A DNA stretch of 64,000 nt from Lonicera japonica. Its lineage: Eukaryota; Streptophyta; Magnoliopsida; Dipsacales; Caprifoliaceae. The notes under the pieces were generated by a model. The model was not told where the DNA came from. It did no database searches and worked only from the letters and a program-made list of their open reading frames with translations. The stretch covers positions 25,576,011-25,640,010 of the forward strand of contig CM038467.1 of the NCBI GenBank assembly GCA_021464415.1, given 5' to 3'. A program made the translations under genes and the position numbers. Shown here piece by piece: positions 56,401-64,000 of this stretch (within the stretch, counting starts at the first letter, position 1; every line of letters begins with the position of its first letter).

Positions 56401-56729
56401 TTTAGATAAACATGTATTATTATTTTTATTTTTTTTAGACAAAAAATGTTAGTAGTTTCTTTAGTTTTGAAAACTATTTTTGTTTGGATTATAAATCTCT
56501 TATCTGTGATGTATATATTTTTCTCTTTTGTGTTTGTGACAACAGATATTAACATATCATATACATATATAAAATCAGGGGGCTTAGGAATCATACTGTA
56601 TGACACGGTGATTTTTAGGCCTCCTACAAAAGAACAAAATAAGTACAATGCATACAAAAATGATTCTTTTGGCAAGAATGATTTTGCGTGTCTCAAAAGA
56701 GAAAAATAAAAAAGGGATAGAACTGGGTA

Positions 56730-56807
56730 TGTCGCGCGATAATCCTCCCTGGATATGGGTTTGTCGCACGACAAATAGGTACATAATCCATTTTTTTGCT
56801 ATAAATA
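56730..56807 (+). promoter_or_regulatory. Promoter of the DUF7745-like gene with LTR-type palindromes
   Basis: TGTCGCGCGATA (56730-56741) and TGTCGCACGACA (56762-56773) lie 60 and 27 bp before TATAAATA (56800-56807); the ATG is at 56847. The same motif in the same arrangement precedes the TATA box of the Ogre-like LTRs. Transcription would run opposite to the LTR-driven transcript of this element. Confidence 0.6.
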
Positions 56808-56846
56808 CACCCATCTTCATTCTTTCATCCCCACACCTTTCCCCAA

Positions 56847-57480
56847 ATGTCTTCTTACCGCACAAATTCTGATTTTTCTTATATCGAAGCCTGAGATGTC
56901 TTGGTATCTTCTGAGAATGGTTTGAATTTTGGTGTGTTCAGCCCTTTAGCTGCATAATGTTATCGTCCCGTGGATTTCTCCTTTTTGTTAGCCGCTTCGT
57001 ATTTCTGGAATTCTGCCGATCATTTTTTCTGTTTTGGATTAGACGAGCTTTGCCCGACTTATGAAGAGTTTTTCTGGCTGCTGCACTCTGACACCCATTT
57101 CCCGATGGCTGTTCCTATAGAGGAACTCGATTCTTGAGATATGCTAATTGCCTTGTTATCTACCCCCTAGCAGCATGCGATGGTTTTATTGTCAACGGAC
57201 TTCTCGATCTCCATAAGATGGTGAGATTCTTTCATCGTTATAAAGATAGAGCCTCTTATAGCGTGGGGCGTACTGCTGCGGCCCTGATTTGCCTGATTTC
57301 TAATATGCTACTAGTGACGGGCTCTTCTCGTGTTGACCCGACTATCCTGAGTTTAATATATCAGGCTAGAAATGGAGAGTCCATAGTGCCTATCGCTCTT
57401 ACAGAGACTTTGAATGGTCTGGATGATCTCCAAAGGGGGGGCTCACCCGTTTTTAGGGGGAGTCCGCGTGCTCGAATGAC
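56847..57480 (+). pseudogene. DUF7745-like antisense extra gene, truncated
   Basis: Starts MSSYRTNSDFSYIEA at 56847, then stops at about 56892 and 56955. The first block reads PVDFSFLLAASYFWNSADHF and FCFGLDELCPTYEEFFWLL. A frame change near 57130 leads to GRTAAALICLISNMLLV and PIALTETLNGLDDLQRGG, ending at 57480. Order and motifs resemble the DUF7745 family found in plant gypsy-type sequences. At 57480 it meets, tail to tail, the truncated RT of the same element, so its C-terminus was lost in the deletion that also removed RNase H and integrase. Confidence 0.55.
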
Positions 57481-57499
57481 TTGACTGTTCAACTATGCT

Positions 57500-58114
57500 C
57501 GTTTTGGAATTACTTAGCCCCTCCGGGATGACATTATCCGCTTTTATAATCATATCATCCACATATACTTTTACTTCTTTGTGGATCATGTCGTGAAAAT
57601 AGCAGTAGCTGCCCTCTGATATGTTGCCCCGACATTTTTTAGCCCGAATGGCATGACAGTGTAGCAATACGTTCCCCACGTTGTGATGAATGCTATTTTT
57701 CTCTTGGTGGTCTGGGTGCATTTTGATCTGATTATACCCTGCAAAACTGTCCACGAATGATTTCAAGGCATGATTGGCAGTATTATCCACTATCAAATCA
57801 ATGTTGGGTAACGGAAAATCATCTTTCGGGCAGGCCTTGTTGAGATCTGGGTAGTCCATACACATGCGGACTTTCCCATTTCCCTTTGGAATAGGCACAA
57901 TGTTGGCTAACCATGAAAGCTACTCGATCACTCGTAAGAACTCCACATTCAACTGTTTCATCACTTCTTCCTTCACTTTCAGGGACCATTCCGGTGTAAG
58001 CTTTCTTAGTTTTTGTTTAACGGGTCTGAACTCTGGCTTAGTGTGTATCTCGTGCATGACTATCTGGCTGTTCAAACCTGACATATCGGCGTAGGACCAG
58101 GCAAAAACATCCAC
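57500..58114 (-). pseudogene. Truncated reverse transcriptase of the Ogre-like element
   Basis: Minus strand. 58114-57920 gives MDVFAWSYADMSGLNSQIV, the usual RT lead. 57898-57500 gives KGNGKVRMCMDYPDLNKACP, FVDSFAGYNQIKMHPDHQEK and then KVYVDDMIIKA (active site YVDD) at about 57545-57575. About 20 residues after YVDD the similarity ends. Stops and a shifted segment (57720-57640) show decay. RT thumb, RNase H and integrase are missing. Confidence 0.85.
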
Positions 58115-58158
58115 GTACTCCTTCAGATTTTGTGTGAATTCCTCTCTTTCCGTCTTGT

Positions 58159-58890
58159 CTAAACTTCCCCAATACGCACCTCTTTTCTTTCTTTTTCGGT
58201 CTTGAGATTAACCACAAGAGTGTCTCCTTCCTCGCTTTGTATACGCTGTTCTTCCTGCTCGGGGTGTTCGTTTAGTCTTTCTAAGTCTATAGAGGCAATC
58301 ACATAATCAAAACTAACAGGATACTGTAAAATGGAATCTTCATTAATAACAGTATTTACAGGTACAAGTTTAAAAAGAAAATCTAGGAGTGATTCCTTCC
58401 TAGTCCTACCCTCACTTTTTTTCTTATCTCTCACCTTTATAATTTCACTCTCTCTCCCCCCTCCCCGGTATTCTGGATCAACGTGAATTAAGTGTACATG
58501 ATCATCCCTCGGTTCATCATTCTCTAGGACCATGATGTCAAAGAGATCTCCAATCATTTCTTCTTCTTTATCTTCCTTGTCTTCACTTTCTTCTCTCGGC
58601 CCGATCGTTAATTTGGTGGAGAAGGTATGTATGACATTTTCCTTAAGGTAAAGGCCTTCTTCATAGAAGATTTTCCATCTTAGAAGGTTATCTCCATCAT
58701 TGTTTCTCCAAGGCTCCTAAAAGCCGCAAAAGGGGAAGTCATCTCCTTTCTTGACAAAAAAACCCATTTAGTGAGTTGAAACTCGAATACTGATGCCCTC
58801 GACCCATTTTTTCTTGGTTGTCTTCGTCGATGTGTTGGTACCCCAAGCCTTCTCTCTCGAATCTTGTTACTGGTTCCAAGGCCTGAAGTA
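58159..58890 (-). pseudogene. Acidic/charged pol linker of the Ogre-like element
   Basis: Minus strand. 58557-58159 encodes a 132-residue charged stretch (MIGDLFDIMVLENDEPRDDH, DKKKSEGRTRKES, HPEQEEQRIQSEEGD). Such long acidic linkers lie between protease and RT in Ogre/Tat pol. 58890-58560 continues with broken frames. No catalytic motif. Confidence 0.6.
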
Positions 58891-58894
58891 GCCC

Positions 58895-59650
58895 TTACTG
58901 CCCTATTCCCAAACTAACTCCAAGCAAGTATTTCATCATTCTCAGCATATTCATAATCTTGGCACTGAGACCGGGGATATTATCTGGGGGTAGATATTCG
59001 ATCCTCTGGGTGGTAAGAGCTTGCACTTGAGGCTCGTAAAAAAAGTCTCCCAACTGTATGCTCTGGCTCCCGATGCCTAAGACGGGTAATTCCAGATCCG
59101 CCAAGGTCCTTTCAGGATCTCTTTGGATGGTGATTATCTTTCCTTCGAATGGTATCTTGATCTTCTAGTGTAAGGAGGATGGGAGCACTCCTATGTTGTG
59201 TTGCCATGCTCTGCCCAATAAGAGGTTAAAACTGGAGGGGATGTTTATGATTTGAAAATAGACCGGAAAGTTTCCGAGACCGACCATGAGATCAAGCTTC
59301 AAAGAGGCCAAAACGGCCCTTCTGGTGTTGTCATAAGCTCTAACAGTTACAGCTGACGGAGAGAGCTCTGCGTCCAAAATACCTAAACATTTGGCGATCT
59401 TAAGAAGGCAAACATTTATAGTTGACCCGTTGTCGATGAGAACCTGTGGTAGGATTTTTTCTCGGGTTCGAACAGTAATATAGAGTGCCAGACTGTGCTT
59501 TTTTCCCAATGGAGATAGGTCTTCATCTGAGAATAACAGATTTTTTTGGACTGTAAGCGACCCAATCATGCTTGACAGCTGTTCGGGCGTAGAATCTGGG
59601 AATATGACGGCCTCATCTAGGAGTTTAATGAAGGCAGTCCTGTGAGGTTT
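58895..59650 (-). pseudogene. Aspartic protease of the Ogre-like element
   Basis: Minus strand. From about 59650 the frame reads DEAVIFPDSTPEQLSSMIGS, then VLIDNGSTINVCLLKIAKCL with D-N-G-S at the retropepsin active site, and FQIINIPSSFNLLLGRAWQH near the end (59165). The frame continues with MADLELPVLGIGSQSI (59104-58895). Close to the active consensus, although a stop at 59165 interrupts it. Confidence 0.75.
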
Positions 59651-60580
59651 TGAGGCAACCAGGATGCCCCAAATGGTGATGTGTGCCTAGGTTTTCTTCA
59701 ACTATTCCAGTACTCGGTCATCCCCTATTTCCTTGGGGGGGCTGTTTCTCGACATCCATTGGTGGTGGCTGATATACCCTTCCTGATCGGGTGATCTGTT
59801 GTATCCAAAGGGATGCTGGGTCTGATTCTTCTGAGGCTTATAGTAGGTCTGGCTCTGACGACCAACTGAAAGTCTTAGGGGAGGTCTCTGTCATACAGAT
59901 TGTCTCCTTGGGGGGACCTCAGGGCCTCCATAGTTGTTTCTTCTTGTCCTGAGTCCATCATATCGCAGATTTTTCAGGATTAATCTTGATTGTAAGTATG
60001 TGGGAGATCCTTTGGTTTTCTTTTCCTAAACCCTGTCCGGGTAGGAAGTTCATCTTAGCCATCCACTGGTCAATTATTGGATTTAGGCCTGGGGCAACTT
60101 GGATTTTTTAAAGCGGCATAGCAGGTGATTTCTCCTCTTTGCAAGCCGGGTCATCTCGAATGAGTCCTATGGGGTCAAAACCCTCTCCATCAGTAGTTAG
60201 GGCATTAATCCCTGCAGACGGAGCATGGTTGGGAAGGGGGTTGTTGGTAACATTGGGTCCGTCGGGTGCAGGGATGGTTTTAGCCTCAATTAGGTCCTAG
60301 ATACGGTGGCGAAGTGCCAAGCAACGTTCCGTGTCATGGCCAGCAGCTTGATGATACGCACAATTTTCATTCATTCTCCAGGTGCTGGGAATAAGGTTTG
60401 GTGGGGGACGTGGGTTGAGTGGAGTGATTAGTCTGGCATTTCAGAGTAATTCCAGACTTTTTACTAGGGTAGTGGGAAGGGTGCAGAAATTCCTTCTTTT
60501 TTGACCTCGGTGCTTAAAGAGTCTCCTTATGTAGGCCAACTCATTGGAGGTGTTTGTTGTGGCTGTTGGAATGGATTTTA
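59651..60580 (-). pseudogene. gag C-terminal and linker region of the Ogre-like element
   Basis: Minus strand, broken by many stops. A Pro/Gln-rich text with a zinc-like C..H..GH..E.C region appears around 60330-60380 (reverse complement of 'ccgtgtcatggccagcagcttgatgata', giving YHQAAGHDTE.CLAL). No complete domain can be read. Confidence 0.5.
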
Positions 60581-61586
60581 TTAATAGGGGTATGAGCTCA
60601 GTTGGTTCACGGCTGGAGTGGCTGTCTTTTTCCCTGCATACGAAGCTTTTTTAGTATCGATCTCTGCCTTTTTGGCTAGTTCTTCCTCTACTTGTGATCC
60701 CATGCTTAATAGAGCCCTGAAGTGTGGGAAGACATGTTTTCCCATGCAACTCAATACAGCCAGAGTGAAATTCTTTTGTATGATCTCCAACTGTTCTTTT
60801 TTATCGGTCTGTTTGGACATTTGGGAGGCTATTTCTCTCCAGCGTGTGACAAAATCGCTGAAGCTTTCCTTCCCGCCTTACTTGTCCATCTCTAGGTACT
60901 TACGGGTAATCTCTAAATCTTCGTTGGACCCGTACTTAGTCATAAACTCTTTGACGATGTCTCCCCAAGTCTGTGTGTGATGCCTCTTTAGATTGAAAAA
61001 CCATATCATGGTGGCCCCCGTAAGAGTCATATGAAAGGCCTGAGCTAGCTATGGTTCTCCGTAACCAGACACTTGTATGGATCTGATGTAGGATTGGAGG
61101 TGAGTCTTCGGGGGTACGGTTCCAGTAAATTTAGTGATGGAGGGGAGCTTGAATCCCTGGGGCAATCTTGCTTCTGGATAGAGGGATAAGGCATTCATGT
61201 CTGTAATCTCATATGCTCATTTTATTAGGAAAACTCCCTTCTGCAGGACCCTCATCTGTTCTTTAAATTTTTTTATTTTTTTGCTCTCTCTCATCACTTC
61301 AACGGGCTATTCCTGAGTTATAACTGACTCTGCATATACTGTCCGGAGTCGGTTGATATCTGGGTACTCATTGGGAGGGGCTACCAGGGCTGGTGGTAGG
61401 ACATGTCTCACTGGAACTTGCGGCCATTGCTGGTACTGAGGATCAATACCTGGTTGAATTTGGGATTGCAACTAAATGATGGGTGGCACTTGTTGTTGAT
61501 AGGTAGGACCTGAATTCGGGGCCCACTAATTTTGATTGTTGAGTTCGGTTTGAACGGGACCAGCTGGGATGGGACCCGTTTACGGT
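60581..61586 (-). pseudogene. gag of the Ogre-like element, interrupted by the sibling insertion
   Basis: Minus strand. 61586-61200 is Pro/Gln-rich N-terminal gag (QPGIDPQYQQWPQVPVRHVL, YPDINRLRTVYAESVITQE). 61200-60830 is the capsid core (YPEARLPQGFKLPSITKFTG, MIWFFNLKRHHTQTWGD, EFMTKYGSNEDLEITRKYLE). 60820-60581 is the C-terminal part (MSKQTDKKEQLEIIQKNFTL). Upstream codons are cut off at 61587 by the LTR of the plus-strand element. Confidence 0.75.
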
Positions 61587-63158
61587 TGTAGACACCTCGA
61601 TCCGTGACCCCCGCATGAACCCTAATGACCTTCGAGAAGTACTGTTTTTAGAGTTCGGGACCCACCCGAACACCCAAAACTACCCCAAAAGGTTTCGTTG
61701 GCCAAACAGACCTGTTTTTAAGTGAAATATCGCACGACAAAAGGTACATGTCGCACGACAAATGTCCTTTTGGGGGACATGTCGCGCGACAATCACCCCC
61801 TACACCAAACCAGACACTTTCTGACATATCAGTCTGTCCGGAAACATCATTAAAGTAGAATGTCGCGCGACATACACACATTGTCGCGCGACATATACCT
61901 TTTTTGGGGGACATGTCGCGCGACATACCCCTTTCCAGCATTATAAATAGGCCAACACCTCCCAAGGATTAGAGAGGGGAGGAAAGAGGGAGAAGATAGC
62001 AACTTAGAAGGAAGAATTATTGGTTTATGATCTGATTTTCTAGTCTCTCGTCAAGCATTCTCGATTATCGTCTTATTTCTGAAGAATTATCGAATCTATT
62101 CTCGACACTCGACGTGTCCCGTCTCTGGAATCGAATTCTCGAAAATATCTGAAGAAGGAGAAGATTATTATTGCCGGAGATCTCTTTGTCGTATTATATT
62201 TTCTTTCTTATTATTATTCTCGTCGGGAAGGTAAATAAAGTCTCTTCTAGTATTTAATATTAGATATATGTGTACTCGTTTTACTTTTGTTGTTTTGTCC
62301 ACGTTTTATTTGAATAAACTTATTGTCAAATTACAAATAGTTTACTGTTTGCAAAACAAAAGACCCTGATAAAATCATTTGCAAAAAACCAGAAGAGTAA
62401 GTACACTATCATCCGGATAAAATTCTGTTTCCAAAACCTGGATCGATGAAATTTACTTAGGAATTCAAAACCCGGTGTATCCTATCTCTTTAATAGACTA
62501 TAATATGCCTGGTAAAAACTCCCCTCAAGAGTTCTGATTCTATATTGAATTAATTCCGACAAAGATCCAAACTTTTCCAAAAGAAGTCAAAAACTTGAGA
62601 AAATCGTCATTATCTGAGAAATAATACGAGAGACTCTCTCTTTAAAATAAAACAACTTTTGCCACTCATATTGACATCTTTTCAAAAATAAAACATTGGA
62701 TCTCGGAACACAAAGGTTTTTCATACCTTTTCCCGTTTTTCCCATAAATTAGGGTTTTTCATTCGAAAGTTGTAGACTGTCAGTAAAAGCATCCAAGTTT
62801 TTCAACATAAAATAAACATATAAGACCACTAGAGACCGAAATGGAGGAATGGGTGCTTAACACCTTCCCAAACCGTAATATAGTTTTCGAACCCTATAGA
62901 ATCCTGGTTTTGTAGACAAACGTGTAAAGAAAGGCTTATCTGTAGCCTTTCCTCTTACACGACCTCTTTTTGTCCGTTTTCTCGTAAAACGTACTGGCGA
63001 CTCTGAACGAACCCCCTTTACATCTAGAATAGACATAGGGACACCCGATATGAATTATCAACACTAATAGGAGCAAATGGAACGACGGAATCCTTTTCGA
63101 CGTTTCAAAGGCAAAAGTATGTGAGCGAGACCCCGGGGGTCGCATTTGCGGATTCTCA
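61587..63158 (+). repeat. 5' LTR (LTR A) of the plus Ogre-like element, 1572 bp
   Basis: TGTAGACACCTCGATCC...GCGGATTCTCA. TATAAATA is at 61942-61949. An internal 'actggcgactctgaacga' (62993-63010) partly repeats the PBS, and the same phrase occurs in LTR B (inverted, about 49265-49285) and in the solo LTR at 21034. Conserved 'gtgcttaacaccttcccaa' is at about 62850. Confidence 0.9.
61729..61949 (+). promoter_or_regulatory. LTR promoter: six TGTCGCGCGACA-type palindromes and TATA
   Basis: ATCGCACGACAA (61729-61740), TGTCGCACGACA (61749-61760) and four perfect TGTCGCGCGACA 12-bp palindromes (61780-61791, 61861-61872, 61882-61893 and 61914-61925) stand directly before TATAAATA (61942-61949). CG-rich palindromes in an AT-rich region suggest binding sites for a dimeric factor. 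Which factor is unknown; the CGCG core recalls CAMTA-type sites, but this is only a suggestion. Confidence 0.7.
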
Positions 63159-63161
63159 TAG

Positions 63162-63180
63162 TGGCGACTCTGCTGGGGAC
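63162..63180 (+). other. Primer-binding site (tRNA-Arg type)
   Basis: TGGCGACTCTGCTGGGGAC three bases after the LTR end. This matches the primer site typical of Ogre elements, attributed to tRNA-Arg. Confidence 0.85.
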
Positions 63181-64000
63181 TACAAGAGAACTCGGATCTT
63201 ATATATGGACTTTTGTTTATAATATGTTGAAATGCATGCTTTTACTGCTTTCCCTACCTGCCTTTTTAAGCCCCTCTAACGTGGCGCCTGGATTTTATTG
63301 TTGACTTGACCTAGAGGCGCAGTAGAGTCCATTCATTGACATAGACATATGTTTAGGATTTCCCCTTTCTGTTATTTTTTATTGTAAAGAAATGTTTTTC
63401 CAATAAAAAGGGCGTTTTTAAAATACACCTCTAAGATAAGATATTTGCAATTAAATCTTTTGAAAACTCTTGTTTTCACGAACATCACTATTCATGCATG
63501 GATCTTACGAGTGTGATTTTTACCCCAAACCCTCGGAAGTATTATAAGTGAGTAGGGAGTTGGCTTGCTTGGGCCAACATAAACCGAAAGCATTTACTCC
63601 ACTCTCCTTGGCCAAGTACGCCCCCAAGGTATATCGAGTGACGAGAACACTCACGTACCCGGAAGTATTATCAAAAAGATTCTTGCACGTACCCGCCCCT
63701 GGGGTATATCGCAAGGTCTTGCAAAATAGGAGGGAGCCTGAAGCCTTCACCTTGCATTACACCTACGTTGCATATAAGAAGAGTCAAGATTAGAACACTC
63801 TTATCATTTATTTGTCAACCGTGAGGAGTTGTACCACATAGGGCCTTGTCATGTATATCTCCCCCAGATATTGGCAAGTACGGCCAGATGCTAACCAACC
63901 TCTGTCGTAGAAATTTACATCGAGATCACCTCATTTTGACTTTCCCCGGTACATCTCCTATGAAAAACAGCTCAAGAGGAGAGATATTCCCAATTTTCAT
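63181..64000 (+). other. Untranslated leader of the plus Ogre-like element
   Basis: No gag or other domain read. Short repeated phrases of the type 'aagtacgcccccaaggtatatcg' and 'cacgtacccgcccctggggtatatcg' occur at 63614-63710. Confidence 0.5.

Larger units (their letters stand above)
49121..61586 (-). mobile_element. Ogre-like Ty3/gypsy element (minus), 3' LTR to gag
   Basis: On the minus strand from right to left: gag (61586-60581), linker, protease, acidic linker, RT truncated after YVDD (to about 57520), then plus-strand extra genes (56847-57480 and 52378-56400), tandem repeats, PPT and 3' LTR (49121-50692). The 5' LTR is not in the window, because a plus-oriented sibling is inserted at 61587. 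The same-family LTR at 61587 has a PBS of the tRNA-Arg type used by Ogre elements. Second RNase H and integrase are absent. Extra genes lie antisense to gag-pol, as in the Tat element at 3941, but encode different domains. Confidence 0.8.
61587..64000 (+). mobile_element. Plus-oriented Ogre-like element, 5' LTR and leader (continues past the window)
   Basis: 5' LTR 61587-63158 and PBS 63162-63180, then untranslated leader to 64000. It belongs to the same LTR family as 49121-50692 but in opposite orientation. It interrupts gag of the minus element after ACGGT (61582-61586), the expected left target duplication. No gag begins before the window ends, as expected for the long leaders of Ogre elements. 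ORFs at 63520-63793 are not recognisable proteins. Confidence 0.85.

Noticed and set aside
63520..63793. Two ORFs in the leader of the plus Ogre-like element
   Set aside because: Not recognisable, overlapping on opposite strands, and built on short repeated phrases. An Ogre ORF1 was considered but nothing in the text supports it.

Overview
This window is repeat-rich nuclear DNA from a flowering plant, most likely a eudicot. I see no bacterial-type genes, no rRNA or tRNA gene and no convincing intact host gene. Almost all of it is nested, decayed transposable elements. Coding frames recur but are broken by stops, frameshifts and deletions, so nearly all 'genes' here are pseudogenes of mobile elements.

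Layout, left to right. 1-3940: AT-rich flank with a diverged ~1.1 kb direct duplication. 3941-19089: a ~15 kb Ty3/gypsy element of the Tat type on the minus strand, with two LTRs, PBS and PPT. It has gag, protease, RT, RNase H and integrase remnants at 17940-12802, plus extra genes running antisense to gag-pol on the plus strand (5140-7904 and about 10560-12000). A 1556-bp solo LTR with a perfect 5-bp target duplication sits inside it, next to a 7-copy minisatellite. 20500-24385: the 3' end of a second Tat-type element, plus orientation. Its antisense extra gene (23295-20517) is split by a 1232-bp solo LTR flanked by CCTCC. 24406-31059: an Athila-type gypsy element that kept gag and protease but lost all of RT-RNase H-integrase. 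Its 3' LTR is followed by an inverted partial LTR, giving a long hairpin-forming arrangement.

31775-35490: a Ty1/copia remnant (gag only). 35690-38860: endogenous pararetrovirus-like (Caulimoviridae-like) fragments: a tRNA-iMet-like primer site, a coiled-coil ORF and a 30K-type movement-protein-like ORF split by a 740-bp MITE with TTA target duplications. 38861-49120: a Mutator-like element (MULE) with a MuDR-type transposase gene and a convergent gene resembling the Ulp1/DUF1985-type passenger genes of some MULEs. Its introns and spacers are filled with dozens of short palindromes, GGTGCTAAA-(4-5 nt)-TTTAGCACC. 49121-61586: a minus-strand Ogre-like gypsy element (3' LTR at 49121-50692) with gag, protease and a truncated RT. 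It also carries two plus-strand extra genes, one with plant-mobile-domain features and one DUF7745-like. 61587-64000: a second, plus-oriented member of the same LTR family, inserted in the gag of the first and running out of the window.

The stratigraphy reads pararetrovirus <- MULE <- Ogre-like (minus) <- Ogre-like (plus). The two most unusual signals are the palindrome arrays that occupy the non-coding space of one MULE, and a palindromic motif (TGTCGCGCGACA and variants) shared by the Ogre-like LTR promoter and the promoter of its antisense DUF7745-like gene. Domain names are assigned by reading the translations and from family knowledge; no database search was run.
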